42,666 nucleotides of DNA, taken from contig NZ_JSBN01000059.1 of the NCBI RefSeq assembly GCF_000797515.1, positions 1 through 42,666 on the forward strand, in the 5' to 3' direction. The stretch's first letter is position 1. Each line of letters opens with the position of its first letter. Source of the DNA: Sphingomonas sp. Ant H11. Lineage in GTDB: Bacteria > Pseudomonadota > Alphaproteobacteria > Sphingomonadales > Sphingomonadaceae. This document shows positions 10,178 to 21,360 of this stretch, one piece after another. The notes beneath the pieces were generated by a model that was not told where the DNA came from, made no database searches, and saw only the letters and a list, made by a program, of their open reading frames with translations. The translations under genes were made by a program, and so were the position numbers.

Positions 10178-10333
10178 CTGTTTCGCAATTACCGTGCACA
10201 CGACTGACGCCCCGCTCGAAGTTCCCAATCGAGAACGTTGCGATTGGCGCGACGCGTGGGCGCGGCTAACTTCGGGTAGTGCAACCAAGCGATTCTTGAA
10301 CCACAGGCTGCGCATTCAATCAGGAGATACGGC

Positions 10334-11341
10334 GTGTCGCGGTTCCGGTTCGTCATGCCCTCGCTCCTCGCAGCCTGCATCGCCGGAGCGGCCTCTGGGC
10401 AGACTGCCAAGTCCGATAGCACGCCAGCTCGTGTCGAGATTCCAAAGGACGAACGCGAAGGCGTATGGCAAGCCCCCGCCGAGGGTGTGCAGATGCCGCT
10501 ATGGCCTGCGAACGTCGCCCTCGCCAAGCCCGACAGCGGCGATCGTCTCGAGGCAACGGGCAATGGCACCGGTCTGGTCGGCGGGCGCAAATGGCATTGG
10601 GCAACCTATGTCACACGACCGACCATGACCGTCTATCGCCCCAGGGGGCAAAACAACGGTGCCGCGATGTTGGTCCTGCCGGGCGGCGGCTTTGAAGTCG
10701 TCGCGACGGATTTGGAAGGCACCGAAATCTGCGAGTGGGTGGTCCAGCAGGGCATCACCTGCGCCATGCTCAAATACCGGACGCCGCAAGCCTGGCCGGC
10801 GAAGAACGGAAAACAGCAGCGGCCAAAGGTGTTGCTGGCTTTGGAGGACGCCCAGCGCGCGATGGGCTTGCTGCGACAGGACGCGTCTACCTACGGAATC
10901 GATCCGCATAAGATCGGCGTGATCGGTTTTTCGGCAGGTGCCTATCTCGCCGCGAACATGAGCAACACGGAAGACCGCACCTATCCGCCTGCCGACGCGG
11001 CAGATCAACAATCCCCGCGGCCGGACTTCGCCATCATCGCCTACACGGCGCGAATGCTGGACACCAGCAAGGGGCGGAACAGCCTCGAATTGCAGCCTTG
11101 GGTAAAGATCAGCCCGAAGGCACCGCCGACGCTCATCCTGCACGCCATGAACGATCCGGTGGACAATATCCGGCAGCCCATGGCCTATGCGCTTGCGCTG
11201 AACGACGCGGGCGTGCCGGTCGATCTACGGCTCTATGCTAGGGGCGGCCATGCATTCGGGATGCGACCAACCGCCGATCCGATCACCACGGAATGGCCGG
11301 GACAGGTCAGGCAATGGCTGCACGACATCGGGATATTATGA
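10334..11341 (+). CDS. Exported alpha/beta hydrolase (acetyl esterase/BD-FAE-like)
   Basis: Probable periplasmic carbohydrate esterase of 335 residues, related to acetyl-xylan or feruloyl esterase-type alpha/beta hydrolases. An N-terminal signal peptide (VMPSLLAACIAGAASGQT) precedes the domain. The oxyanion-hole region reads LVLPGGGFE, the nucleophile elbow is IGFSAGAY, a candidate acid lies in HAMNDPVDN and the catalytic His in YARGGHAFGM. The start is the GTG at 10334, with AGGAGA at 10322-10327 as ribosome site. It sits alone between the glnA terminator and the convergent DUF983 gene. Substrate is unknown; deacetylation of plant polysaccharide would fit the family. Confidence 0.85.
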   Translation: MSRFRFVMPSLLAACIAGAASGQTAKSDSTPARVEIPKDEREGVWQAPAEGVQMPLWPANVALAKPDSGDRLEATGNGTGLVGGRKWHWATYVTRPTMTVYRPRGQNNGAAMLVLPGGGFEVVATDLEGTEICEWVVQQGITCAMLKYRTPQAWPAKNGKQQRPKVLLALEDAQRAMGLLRQDASTYGIDPHKIGVIGFSAGAYLAANMSNTEDRTYPPADAADQQSPRPDFAIIAYTARMLDTSKGRNSLELQPWVKISPKAPPTLILHAMNDPVDNIRQPMAYALALNDAGVPVDLRLYARGGHAFGMRPTADPITTEWPGQVRQWLHDIGIL

Positions 11342-11347
11342 CGCCCC

Positions 11348-11787
11348 TCACTCATCAAACGCGGTCCCGCCCTTCTCCACCGTCCGCCCGTTCAACTGCC
11401 CCCACAATTGCGCGGTCCCCGCCTCATGCGCCTTGTTCACATATTGCGAGGCGACCAGCCATCCTTTGATCGGGCGTAGCGGCAACAGGCATCCCGCCAG
11501 CATCAGCGGCAGCGAGGTGACGGCATGGACCCAGAAAGGCGGCTGAACGCCACCTGGAACCACACCACCACGAACAGCAGCGGAAACGCGACGATGCACA
11601 ACGAGAAGAAGGCGGGGCCGTCATCGGGCGAGGCGAAGCTGTAATCCAGCCCGCACACCTCGCAGCGATCGACCACCTTCAGCCATGACCGGAACATATG
11701 CCCCTTGCCGCAGCGCGGGCACAGGCCCTTGGCACCGGATTTGAAGATCCAGCGCCATTTTTCGCCCTCGGTCTGTGTGTCCGCCAT
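11348..11787 (-). CDS. DUF983 family membrane protein, one apparent 1-base deletion
   Basis: Small membrane protein with an N-terminal zinc-ribbon-like region: GLCPRCGKGHMFRSW followed by CEVCGLDYSF, giving two CxxC pairs. FFSLCIVAFPLLFVVVWFQVAF then forms a membrane helix. The frame breaks after that helix; the second helix and tail (PPFWVHAVTSLPLMLAGCLL, then KGWLVASQYVNKA) are in another frame. The join is at about 11545, where TTC-CAG appears as TTCAG on the coding strand, i.e. one C lost from a CC pair. Restoring it gives 146 residues. The start is the ATG at 11787. Family function is unknown. Confidence 0.82.
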
Positions 11788-11864
11788 GTCTGATCCAACC
11801 TTTTCGCTGCCGCCTAGATAGGAACCCGCGCCCCGACTGCGATGAGACAAAATGCCCAAGGCGG

Positions 11865-12839
11865 TTACACGGTCAGCACGGTCGCTCCACACGTCTCCCC
11901 GGCTTCCAGCGCGCGGTGCGCGGCGGCAGCGTCTTCCAGTGCGAAGGTCTGGCCGATTTCAGGGGTGATCGCGCCTGAGCGCAGCATCGCGAACACGCGG
12001 TCGATCCCGGCCTGGCGCTCCTCTGGCGTGACATAATAGCTGAACAGCGTCGGGCGGGTGACGAACAGCGATCCGCGCGCCGACAGGATGCCGAGGTCGA
12101 CCCCGGTCACCTTGCCACCGGCATTGCCGAAGCTGACGATCAGCCCGCGCCGCGCGGCACTCGCCAGCGAAACCTCCCAGGTCGCCATGCCGACCCCGTC
12201 GAAAATGATCGGCACGCCCGCGCCGTCGGTCAACTCGCGCACGCGCTGCGCCACATCTTCGCTCTTGTGCAGCAAGACGTGGTCGGCCCCCGCCGCCTTG
12301 GCCTGTACGGCCTTTTCCGTGCTGCCAACGGTGCCGATCACGGTCGCACCGATCGCCTTCAACCAGCCGACCAGCAAATGCCCGGTGCCACCTGCCGCCG
12401 CATGAACCAGAACGGTCTGTCCGGCCTGTACGCGCGCGCAGCGCTCGACCAGAAATTCGGTGGTGCACCCTTTGAGCAACACGGCGGCAGCGGTCTGATC
12501 GCTAATATCGTCGGGCAGTTTCAGAAGGATCTTGGCGGGAACGTTACGCTCGGTCGCATAGGCACCAAGCGCGGGGCCGAACGTGCCGACGCGGTCGCCC
12601 GGCGCAAAATCGGTAACCCCCGGTCCAACCGCCACGACCACCCCCGCCGCTTCGGAGCCAAGGCCGCTCGGCAGGTTGACCGGATAAACGCCCTTGCGGT
12701 GATACACGTCGATGAAGTTCAGGCCGACCGCGACATTGCGCATCCGCACCTCGCCGGGGCCGGGATCGGGCAAATTGACATCGACCCATTGGATCACTTC
12801 GGGGCCACCAATACGGTCGATCCGCGCAACGCGTGCCAT
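11865..12839 (-). CDS. Quinone oxidoreductase, zinc-independent MDR family
   Basis: NADPH-dependent quinone or enone reductase of 324 residues, full length for the QOR branch of medium-chain dehydrogenases. It begins MARVARIDRIGGPEVIQWVD, has the GroES-like N-terminal domain with GLNFIDVYHRKGVYP and GLGSEAAGVV, and a Rossmann NADPH domain with VLVHAAAGGTGHLL and GATVIGTVGSTEK. The structural zinc cysteines of alcohol dehydrogenases are absent. The ATG at 12839 follows AAGGAGATAGGC-like sequence. It is divergent from the aldehyde dehydrogenase gene, with a shared promoter region of about 117 bases. A role in detoxifying quinones or reactive carbonyls is inferred from the family and the neighbour. 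Confidence 0.92.
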   Translation of the reverse strand: MARVARIDRIGGPEVIQWVDVNLPDPGPGEVRMRNVAVGLNFIDVYHRKGVYPVNLPSGLGSEAAGVVVAVGPGVTDFAPGDRVGTFGPALGAYATERNVPAKILLKLPDDISDQTAAAVLLKGCTTEFLVERCARVQAGQTVLVHAAAGGTGHLLVGWLKAIGATVIGTVGSTEKAVQAKAAGADHVLLHKSEDVAQRVRELTDGAGVPIIFDGVGMATWEVSLASAARRGLIVSFGNAGGKVTGVDLGILSARGSLFVTRPTLFSYYVTPEERQAGIDRVFAMLRSGAITPEIGQTFALEDAAAAHRALEAGETCGATVLTV

Positions 12840-12956
12840 CTGCCTATCTCCTTATCGAACCGCCCTAACCGACGACGTACGTTTCGGGTTGCAACCTATT
12901 TCGCCCCGCTCCATTTGTCGTCGCGTACCAGAAATTCAAGACGGTGGAGAGCGGCG

Positions 12957-14380
12957 ATGAAGAGCTACCTCAAACAGTATATCAACGGTGCGTGGGTCGA
13001 CAGCATCGGCGGCACGCGCCACGCGGTGATCAACCCCGCGACCGAGCAGCCCTGCAGCGAAATCGCGCTCGGCACCGCCGCCGATGTCGATGCCGCCGTC
13101 GCCGCCGCGCGGACAGCGTTCGAGACCTACTCGCAGACCACCGTCGCCGAACGCGCCGCCCTGCTCGAGCGAATCATCGAGGAATATAAGAAGCGCATTC
13201 CCGACCTCGCGCAGGCGGTCAGCCAGGAAATGGGCGCACCGATCGGCTTTGCCACGGCAGCGCAAGTCCCCGCCGGGCTTGGGCATTTCATCTCGACGCT
13301 AAAGGCGCTCAACGCCTTCCAGTTCGACGAACAGCTCGGCCGCGCGCGCGTGGTGCATGAGCCCCTCGGCGTCGTCGCGATGATTACGCCGTGGAACTGG
13401 CCGCTCAACCAGGTCACCGCCAAGGTCGCGCCTGCCCTTGCGGCAGGCGACACGATGATCCTGAAGCCAAGCGAGGAATCGCCCGGCTGCGCGGTGATTC
13501 TGGCCGAAATCCTCGATGCCGCGGGCGTGCCGGCGGGCGTGTTCAACCTCGTCAATGGCGATGGCGCGGGCGTCGGCTCGGCGCTGTCGGCGCACCCGGA
13601 CGTGGATATGGTCAGCTTCACCGGATCGACTCGCGCAGGGATCGCGATCGCGCAGTCGGCGGCGGCAACGGTCAAGCGCGTGCATCAGGAACTGGGCGGC
13701 AAGGCGGCCAATCTGGTGATCGAAGGGGCCGATCTTGCAGCGGTGCTGCCCCCGACGGTGCAAGGCGTGCTCGCCAATTCGGGCCAAAGCTGCATCGCGC
13801 CCACGCGCCTGCTGGTGCACAAAAGCCAGGTCGCGGACGCACCGGCATCGTCAAGGCGATGATGGAGGGCACACCAGTGGGCGACCCGGCCGAAATGGGC
13901 GCGCATATCGGCCCGGTCGTCAACAAGGCGCAGTTCGACAAAATCCAGGGGCTGATCCAGTCGGCGATCGACGAAGGCGCGACGCTGGTCACCGGCGGTA
14001 CCGGGCGGCCCGACGGACGCAATGTCGGCTATTACATCAAGCCGACGCTGTTCGCCGACGTTACTCCAGACATGCGCATCGCGCAGGAGGAAGTGTTCGG
14101 CCCGGTCGCCACGATCATCGCCTATGACACCGAAGAGGAAGCGGTGAAGATCGCCAACGGCACGCCCTACGGCCTGTCCGCAACGATCTCGGGCGATCCC
14201 GCCAAGGCCGCCAAAATCGCACCGCGGCTGCGCGCCGGGCTGGTGACGATCAATTCGTGGAGCCCCGACGGCAACGCGCCGTTCGGCGGCTACAAGCAAT
14301 CGGGCAATGGACGGGAAAACGGCAAGTTCGGGCTGACCGACTTTATGGAAGTCAAGACCGTGATCGGCGAGCCTGCCTGA
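12957..14380 (+). CDS. NAD(P)-dependent aldehyde dehydrogenase, one apparent 1-base deletion
   Basis: Oxidises an aldehyde to the carboxylate; the substrate is unknown. The first frame begins MKSYLKQYINGAWVDS, has MITPWNWPLNQ, the cofactor loop FTGSTRAGIAIAQSA, the general base in HQELGGKAANLV and the catalytic Cys in NSGQSCIAPTRLLVH. The frame is lost at about 13840 and resumes as GIVKAMMEGTPVGDP through EEVFGPVATIIAYD and NAPFGGYKQSGNGRENGKFG. One missing base in GCGGACGC-ACC restores the family's usual spacing between the LLVH and VGDP motifs. The merged protein has about 474 residues, normal for the family. The ATG at 12957 has GGTGGAGAG upstream. Confidence 0.88.
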
Positions 14381-14420
14381 GCCATGCGCGGGCGGCACCT
14401 AGCCGCCTGCGCATGATCGG

Positions 14421-15152
14421 TTAAGGCGTTACGCCGGTTTGCGGGCGGGCGGGCTGAAGCTTTTCAGCGTGAAGCTCGCGCCCTCGCGCACGATATGGTG
14501 CTTGGGCGGCAGCGGCTTTTGCGGGGGCCGCTGCGTTTCGGCAGTTTTGGGCAGATCCGGCATTGGCTTTACCTCCAGGGCGGCACCGCTCGCTCGGAGT
14601 GGTGAACGCCTCTGCCAGCAATATAGTCGCTTCCGCGCAGAATGCGAGCAGGAAGCCGGTCATCACGAATAGCAGTACCTGGCTCCGAGCCTTGGCCTTC
14701 GCAACGTTGTTTCGCCTGTTGCGTGTCGCGGCATCGGCGAACTCACCGATCATCAGCGTCCGCAAATCGTCGCGAACCAGACCGTCTCGCTCGACCGCTT
14801 TCTTGCCAATGTCCTGATAGAAGGTGCCCAAGGTCTGCGCATAATCCAGGATTTCGACATCATTGGGCGGATAACGATAGTCGCGCAGGCGGATGACATC
14901 CCAAAACCAGCGCCCCGCGATGACAAAGCACCCGACCGATCCAACCAACAGAAACACCACCGCGATCGTCCAGCCCGGATCGCGCACCGAAAAGGCCGAG
15001 CGATAAATGCTCGGCAGGACGGCGACGGCAAGGCCCAGGATCGCCGCGAAAAACGGCAGCGAGCGCCAGATTGCCTCATCGGCGTCCAACTCACGCTTGT
15101 AGGAGTCCGCAAACAGCGCCGAGAGATATTCGTCGGTCTTGGTTTCCGCCAC
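14421..15152 (-). CDS. Membrane protein of unknown function
   Basis: A 243-residue open frame with three hydrophobic segments: PFFAAILGLAVAVLPSIY near residue 33, WTIAVVFLLVGSVGCFVIAG near 61 and VLLFVMTGFLLAFCAEATI near 162. A hydrophilic central region of about 75 residues separates the second and third. The start is the GTG at 15152, with GGGGAG at good spacing, 15 bases after the tamB stop, so it is probably part of the tamA-tamB transcript. The last 45 residues (after FTTPSERC) are alanine-rich and lie over a better-looking reading frame, so a frame loss near 14580 is possible. No family recognised. Confidence 0.65.
   Translation of the reverse strand: MAETKTDEYLSALFADSYKRELDADEAIWRSLPFFAAILGLAVAVLPSIYRSAFSVRDPGWTIAVVFLLVGSVGCFVIAGRWFWDVIRLRDYRYPPNDVEILDYAQTLGTFYQDIGKKAVERDGLVRDDLRTLMIGEFADAATRNRRNNVAKAKARSQVLLFVMTGFLLAFCAEATILLAEAFTTPSERCRPGGKANAGSAQNCRNAAAPAKAAAAQAPYRARGRELHAEKLQPARPQTGVTP
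14429..14563 (-). CDS. Micro-ORF of 44 residues
   Basis: Short open frame beginning ATG at 14563 and ending TAA. A strong ribosome site, GGAGGT, lies 7 bases before the ATG. The product begins MPDLPKTAETQRPPQKPLPP and ends HIVREGASFTLKSFSPPARKPA: proline-rich, basic and without a membrane segment. It overlaps the C-terminal end of the preceding membrane protein in another frame. Its sequence looks more protein-like than the overlapping tail, so either it is an independent small gene or it is the true C-terminus of that protein separated by a lost base. Confidence 0.5.
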   Translation of the reverse strand: MPDLPKTAETQRPPQKPLPPKHHIVREGASFTLKSFSPPARKPA

Positions 15153-15167
15153 CGCCTGCTCCCCGCC

Positions 15168-18100
15168 TCAATAATCCTTCGATACGCGCAAGTTTGCGCT
15201 TTGCCTTCCCAGCGTCGAGATCGTCGACAGCACCGACAGCCAACGCGTCACCTGGAACTCGACCTGCGTCGCCGAATAGCCGGCTCCGTCGGTGACGATC
15301 TCGGCATAAAAGCGCCGCGTGATGTATTTGCCCGCCGCGACCGAGGTGCCCTGCCCGGTCTGCGCGTCGGCGGGAAGGATGCGCAAGCGGTCGAGCCCGG
15401 CCACGCGGCGGACCGCGTTGATCGGATCCAGCCCGCCTTTGCCGTTCTGCAGCGCCGCCACTGCCGAGGCCAGTTGCAACGCCTCGGGGGCGGACAGATT
15501 GGTGATCGACGTGCCGAACAACAGCCGCGACAGCAATTCGTCCTGCGGCAAGGCAGGCACGCTGGAGAAGGTGATTTCGGGCTTGAGCGCCGGGCCGGTG
15601 ACGTTGATCGAGGCGTTCAGCCCGGTAGTGTTGGCATTGGCCGAGATATCCAGCGCCGGATTGGCGGGGACTTCGCCGGCAAACAGGATCTTGCCGCGTT
15701 CGAGCGCAAAGCTGCGCCCGGCGAAATCGTAATTGCCCTGCACCAGATCGGCGCGACCGGTGATCGCGGGATTGTCGGGCGCGCCGCCGATCTTGAGGTC
15801 CGCCGACCATTCGCTGCGCAGGCCAAGTCCGGTGACCAGTACCTGATTGGCCGCGCGCGCATGGATGGCGAGCTGCCACGGCGCGCGCGGCGCTTCATCA
15901 TCCTCAGCGCCGCCGCCGGGCACGTTGATTTCGCGAATGGCGAGTTGCGGCACCGCGCTGGCGGCGCTTGCTTGGCCCAGGCGATAGCGCGCCTTGTCGA
16001 GCTTCAGATCGCCCGAAATCGTCCCCCCTGCCCCATCCGACTGGAAGCGCAACGGGCCGGTGACGGTTGCGCCGATATCGTCGCGCGCGATCATCACCGC
16101 ATGATCGGTCTGCAAGGTCAGATCGAGCCCGAGGCCGTTCTTCGCCGCGAAATCGAAGGTGCCGCTGCCGTTGACGTGCCCGCCCTTGCCTGCCTCTGCG
16201 GCGAAGCGATCGATCGTGAGGCGTGACCCGCCAAAGCGTCCGGCCGCCTGCACATTGGTCAAGACGGTGCCGGTCGTCGCGCTTTCGATGCGCGCCCCCT
16301 TGGCCTGGACAACGCCGCTGATCTGCGGGTTGGCGATCGTGCCGCCCACATCCGCGCGATCGCGACCGGGCCGGTAAGATCGAACAGTTCAACCCCGGTC
16401 AGTCGCCAGATAGTGTCGGCAGGCCCATCATAACGAAGCTGCGCAAACGCCCCCGCATTGGACACACGCGTCGTCAGATCGGGCCCTGCAGGCAATGTAA
16501 GCAACATTTGCGCGCGGCCCACGGTCTTGCCACCGGTGGCGGCGACCGCGCGCGCGGCGATGCGGTCGGGCGACAGCACTCCGGCAATCCCGACATCGAC
16601 CGGGCGCGACGACAGGATCAATCCCGAACGGGTGAGCCCGCGCACCGTCATGTCGATCTTGCCCGTCGGGGCAGCGCCGCCGCCCTGCGCATAGGACAAG
16701 GTGCCGGAGGCGTTGCCGCCCAGCCCAAGCCCCGGATAACCAATATCGAGGATCGACAGCGGCATCCGCGCCAGCGTCGCGTCGATCGCGCTCGATTTGC
16801 CGGTGAAGCGGCCCGACAGCTTGGCATCGCCACCGGAAAAAGTGAGATCGGTCGCGGCCAGACGCCAGCCATCGCCATCGCGCGTAAACACCGCCGGTGT
16901 AACGAGCTTCAGCGGACGACGATCGAGCGTGCCCTGCGCCGTGACGGTATAATTGTCAGGGGTCACGCGGATGAGCGACTGGATATCGAAGGCGCGCCCG
17001 CTCGACCCGGCAATCGAGGCGGTGATGGTGCCGGTACCGCCGCGCAACGAGGCGCGCGCGGCAAAGCGCCCGATCACCAGCGCCCCGCGCCGCAGCCCCG
17101 CGCCGTTCACGCTCGCCTCGATCGACGTTCCCGCCGGATCGAGCAGCGCCACCGCATCGAGATGCCCGCGCCGCAGCACCACCGCATCGCTCAATCGTGC
17201 CGCCGTCGCATCCAGATGCGCTTCGATCCGCTGATGCTCGCCCACCGGACGGAACAGCAATGCGCCCGACAAGCCGCCACCCGCAACGGCAAGCGTCCCG
17301 TCGAACCCGCCGGGCACGATCGCAGCGGGCCTTTGGCGTGCGTGCCGCTCACCGCCAGATCGGCGATTGCGATCGTCCCGTCGCCGCCCTTGGGCAGCAG
17401 GATCGCGCCATTGCCGCTGAACGCCCCCAGCCGCGACCCGCCGCGCGCGGTGAAGGTAAAACCCTCGGCGGTCGGATCGAGATGTGCGACCACGTCGCTC
17501 AAACCCATCGTGTCGTTGGGGCTTTTGAACACCAGATCGAGCGTCGGATGGTCGATCTTGCCGTCGAGCTTCAACGTCAGCGGGCCATAGGTTGCTTGCT
17601 GGCCAACCCCTTCGAAATGGAAGGTGCCGTCGCGGCGGCGATAGCCATTGCCGGTGATGCGGATTTGCGGCGCGGTCAGCACGAGATGGTTTAGGTGCAG
17701 GATCCCGTCGGGGGTCCGCTCAAGCCCGCTGACAAGGCGCGGCAGCCCACCCGCCAGCGACCGGAAGAACGCATTCTCCAGCGTCAGCATCCGCGCCGTG
17801 CCCTGCCCGACGACGCGCGTGCCGTGGCCGCCCGGACCGGGCACCGCCTTGAGCGTCGTCTGCACGTCGACCACGCCGAGCCCCGGGATACGATATCGCC
17901 CAAGCCCGCCGTTCAGGCCGATGTCATAGCGCCCGTCGCTGAGATCGAGCAGCAGATTGATGCGCCCGTTGAGCTTGTCCGACGTCAATTTGAGATCGTC
18001 GCCGATGACGAGCTTTGAGGTCACCCGCAGCACGCCATCGATCGTAAGATTGCGCAGGATACCGCCCGCCACGTCGCCAACCCCGGTAACCCGCGCCGCC

Positions 18101-19341
18101 ACAGCGTGGATCGGCAGCAGCACGGGCTGTTTCGACAAATGCCCGCGCCCGGCGGCGTGGAAATCCTCAAAGCCCGTATTGTCAAAGGCGAAGCGCACCG
18201 CGGTCAGGCGATAGTCGAAGGCCGCTGTAGCGAAACGGCCATCGAGGATCGTGCGCAATTCGATCGCGCGCCCGGTCATGTTGGGGAACAAAGCCGGTGG
18301 CCGCAGCAGGGTCGCGTGGAGCCGCACAGTGCGATAGGCGCTTTCAGCCAGATCGAGCGTGCCGTCGGCCGTGAGGCTGAGCGACACCGAACGCAGCGCG
18401 AGCGTGCCCTTGAGCTGCCGGTCGACCAGCGTCGCGCCGCCATTGACCAGCACGCGCGGGGCGGTCAGCCGTTCGAGCTTGCCATGCACCAGCGGGGCAG
18501 GCGTCAGGACACCCGAAAGCGTATAGGCCCCGGCCCGGTTGGTCAGCGCGAGATCGACCAGCCGCGTCGGCCCGACATCGGCAATCGCGCTGCCCTGCCA
18601 GCTCTGCCAGCTTCCCTTGCCGGCAATGTCGAGCGCAATCGGTCGCGCGACCCCCGCGAGCTTGGCGAGCACGCCCTTGGCGCTGCCGCGCGCCTGCGCC
18701 GCGACCTCCAGCCGGTTACGATCGGGCTCGGCGTCGAGGTGGACGCGCAGCCGGTCACTCCCTGCCACCATCGCTGCAAGATCGATCAGCGCGCGGCGAT
18801 TGTGGATGTCCGCGCGTGCCCGCAACCGCCCGATCCGCTCCACCCCGGTCACCGCGCGCCCGACGATCAGCCGGTCCACCGCCAACGCCCCGATGCGAAT
18901 ATCGAACCCCGGCAGGATCGGCCCCTTGGTCTCGGTCGGGCGCGTCTCGGGCAATTTGGCCAGTGTCGCGCTCGGGATGCGCAAGCTGGTGATATCCAGC
19001 CGATTGTCGAGCCAGCGCAGCGGCGACCAATGCAGGTCGGCACGCGGTGCCGCAAACACCAGTCCCTTCGGGTCGCGCACGCGCACATCGATCAGCGTCG
19101 CGCGGTTGTAGATCGATCCCTCGATCCGCCCGATGCTGTAGCGCAAGCCATTGGCGGGCCGCAGTCCGGATATGGTATCGGCGATCATCCGGTGCCCGAT
19201 CGCGGTATCGACCAGCCCCAGCGCGGCGAGCAGCACCAGCAGCAGGCCGAGCACCGCACCCAGCACAATCCGCCCCCAATGGCGGCGGCGCGGCGGGACC
19301 GGTGCGGCTTCGACCGTCTCCGGGAGCGAGTCCCAGGTCAA
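15168..19341 (-). CDS. tamB: Translocation and assembly module protein TamB (DUF490), two apparent 1-base deletions
   Basis: Large inner-membrane-anchored periplasmic protein that works with TamA in outer-membrane protein or lipid delivery. The N-terminal part (17.3-19.3 kb) has one membrane anchor (IVLGAVLGLLLVLLAALGLV) followed by repetitive beta-strand sequence; the C-terminal part has the DUF490 end with FAGEVPANPALDISANANT, LPQDELLSRLLFG and VSKDY. The frame breaks at about 17326 (GGC-CCG-GCT read as GGCCCGCT) and 16353 (CGG-GAT read as CGGAT); one G restored at each gives a continuous protein of about 1391 residues, a usual TamB length. The TTG start at 19341 overlaps the tamA stop (TTGA), supporting coupled translation. 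Confidence 0.9.
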
Positions 19342-21298
19342 AACGCCTGCCCCAACGAGACGTAGACGGCCACGCGCGGATCGCCCTTGGCGGGGTTTAC
19401 CGGCGTGCCGACATCGATGCGGATCGGCCCGAAATTGGAATAATAGCGCACGCCAATGCCGGTGCCGTAGCGCATTCCGCCCAGCGTCGGGATGCCGCCG
19501 GTGTAGATGTTGCCGCCGTCGAAGAACGGCACCACGCCGAAATGGCCAAACGCCTTGACCCGCGCCTCGAGCGAAAATTCGGCAAGGCTGCGCCCGCCGA
19601 TCGGATCGTTATTGGGGTCGCGCGGGCCGATGTCCTGATAGCCATAACCGCGCACCGACGCCCCGCCGCCGGCGTAGAAGCGCCGCGACGGTGCCACCGC
19701 ATCGCGCGGCGCGCCCGCGATCGTGCCCAGGCGGATACGTCCGGCCAGCACCGCACCGGTCGTGATCGGCTGGTAGGCGCTGGCGTCGATCTGCATCTTG
19801 GCATAGCCAAAGATCGATCCTTCCAGCGACGCCTCGGGCGAGAAGCGTCCGCTCAGGCGGAAGCCGCGCGTCGGGTTGAGCAAATCGTTCGACCCGTCAT
19901 AGCTGAGCGAGGTCGGCAGGGCGGCAATGAAATAGGTACGCCGACGCGGGGCACCGGTGGTGACGATCACATCGCGCTCGTCCGACGCGGCAAGCTCCCC
20001 GCCCAGCGACCAGGTCCACTTCTTCTGGAAGAAGATGTTGGTCTGCCGCTCCAGGCTGCCCGAGAGCGACACGGTGCGCGCCTGATAGGCGGTGCGCTTC
20101 AAGTTGGAGGCAGCCGCCTGAAAGGTCAGCACGCGGTCGCGCCCTTCGAAATTGTTGCGGCGGAAGATGACGCTCGCCAATTGCTCCTCGGTGCCGAGCA
20201 CACCGCGCAGCGTCAGCGCGCCTCGGGCGGGAACAGATTGCGGTGCGTCCAGCTCACTTCCGCGCGCGCGCCTTCGCCAGTGCCATAGCCAAGCTCCCCG
20301 GCAATGGTGTGCGGCGGTGCCGGTTCCAGGCCGACCGCAATATCAACCGTGCCCGGCTCAGTGCCTTCGACGGGCTCGATCTTGGTCGAGGAGACCAGCC
20401 CGGTCTGAATCACCGCCCGCCGCAAGTCGACCAGCGCAGAGGCATCATAGGTCTGGCCGGGGACGAAGCGGGCAATGTCCTGCACATGCTTGGCCCCGAA
20501 CACCTTGTCGCCCGAAGTCATCACGATCTTGCCGAAGCGGCGCTCGGCCCCCGGTACCACCGCCATATCCAGCGTGGCGGTGTGCGCGGCGCGATCGACG
20601 ACGATTTGCGGATCGCCAACCACGGCAAACGGGAAACCGCGATCGTTGATCGTGGTGCGCAGGCTCGTCTCGCCCGCGACCACGGCATCCGAATTGACGG
20701 CATCGCCCGGATTGACCCCGAAGGCGTGGCGAAGCGTTTGCGCCTTCGCGCCGGCCGCTTCCACCCCTGCGACGTTGACACCCGCGAAGGTGTAGAGTTG
20801 CCCCGGCTCGGCATCCAGCACGACCAGCGGTCGCGCAGCCGGTTCCACCCGCGTCGTCACGTGCGCGTCGTAATAGCCTTCGGCGCGCAGCAATGTCGTG
20901 AGCAGGGTTGCGTCCTCGCGCGCGCGGCGATCGAGCTGCGCGGCATTGGCGGGTTGGCCGACATTGGCTTTCAGCGTCGACAACTGGGCGAAACGATCGC
21001 TGAGCAGGCTACTCGCGACATCGTCGATCCCGTCGACGCGGAAATCATAGCGGGTGTCCCCGGTCAGCGCGGTTGGCGTATCCGCCGAAACCGGCTCGGG
21101 CGGGGCCTTGGACAAATCGGGCCAGTCGACCCCCAACCCCGGCAACGGCGCAAGCGGCGATTGCGGATCGAGCGGCGATACCTTGGGGTCAGCCGGATCG
21201 GTCGACGGACGCACTTGCGCCATCGCACGCGGGCAAAACACACAAAGGACTCCGGCGGCGGCCAACGACACGCCCCGCCGCCCGACCGACAACGCCAT
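19338..21298 (-). CDS. tamA: TamA/BamA-family outer-membrane protein, one apparent 1-base deletion
   Basis: Omp85-family outer-membrane beta-barrel partner of TamB. A signal peptide (VSLAAAGVLCVFCPRAMAQ) and proline-rich linker precede POTRA-like modules (LRAEGYYDAHVTTRVEP, TTINDRGFPFAVVGDP, VQDIARFVPGQTYD). The C-terminal half is the barrel, with the lid-loop motif GGGASVRGYGYQDIGP and a C-terminal strand ending in VSLGQAF with terminal Phe. The two halves are in different frames; GAG-GGC appears as GAGGC at about 20221, so restoring one G links LFPPEG to ALTLRGVLGTEEQL. The merged protein has about 653 residues. The ATG at 21298 follows AGGACGAG. Confidence 0.9.
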
Positions 21299-21360
21299 GG
21301 CTCGTCCTAGCCCGGCTGCGCCCGCAGTGACAGGGGCTTAGTCGCCGATTTGGCCGCCGC

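Noticed and set aside
18106..19365. Long plus-strand open frame opposite tamB
   Set aside because: Arg/Gln/Pro-rich shadow translation of the tamB antisense strand without domain or start signal.
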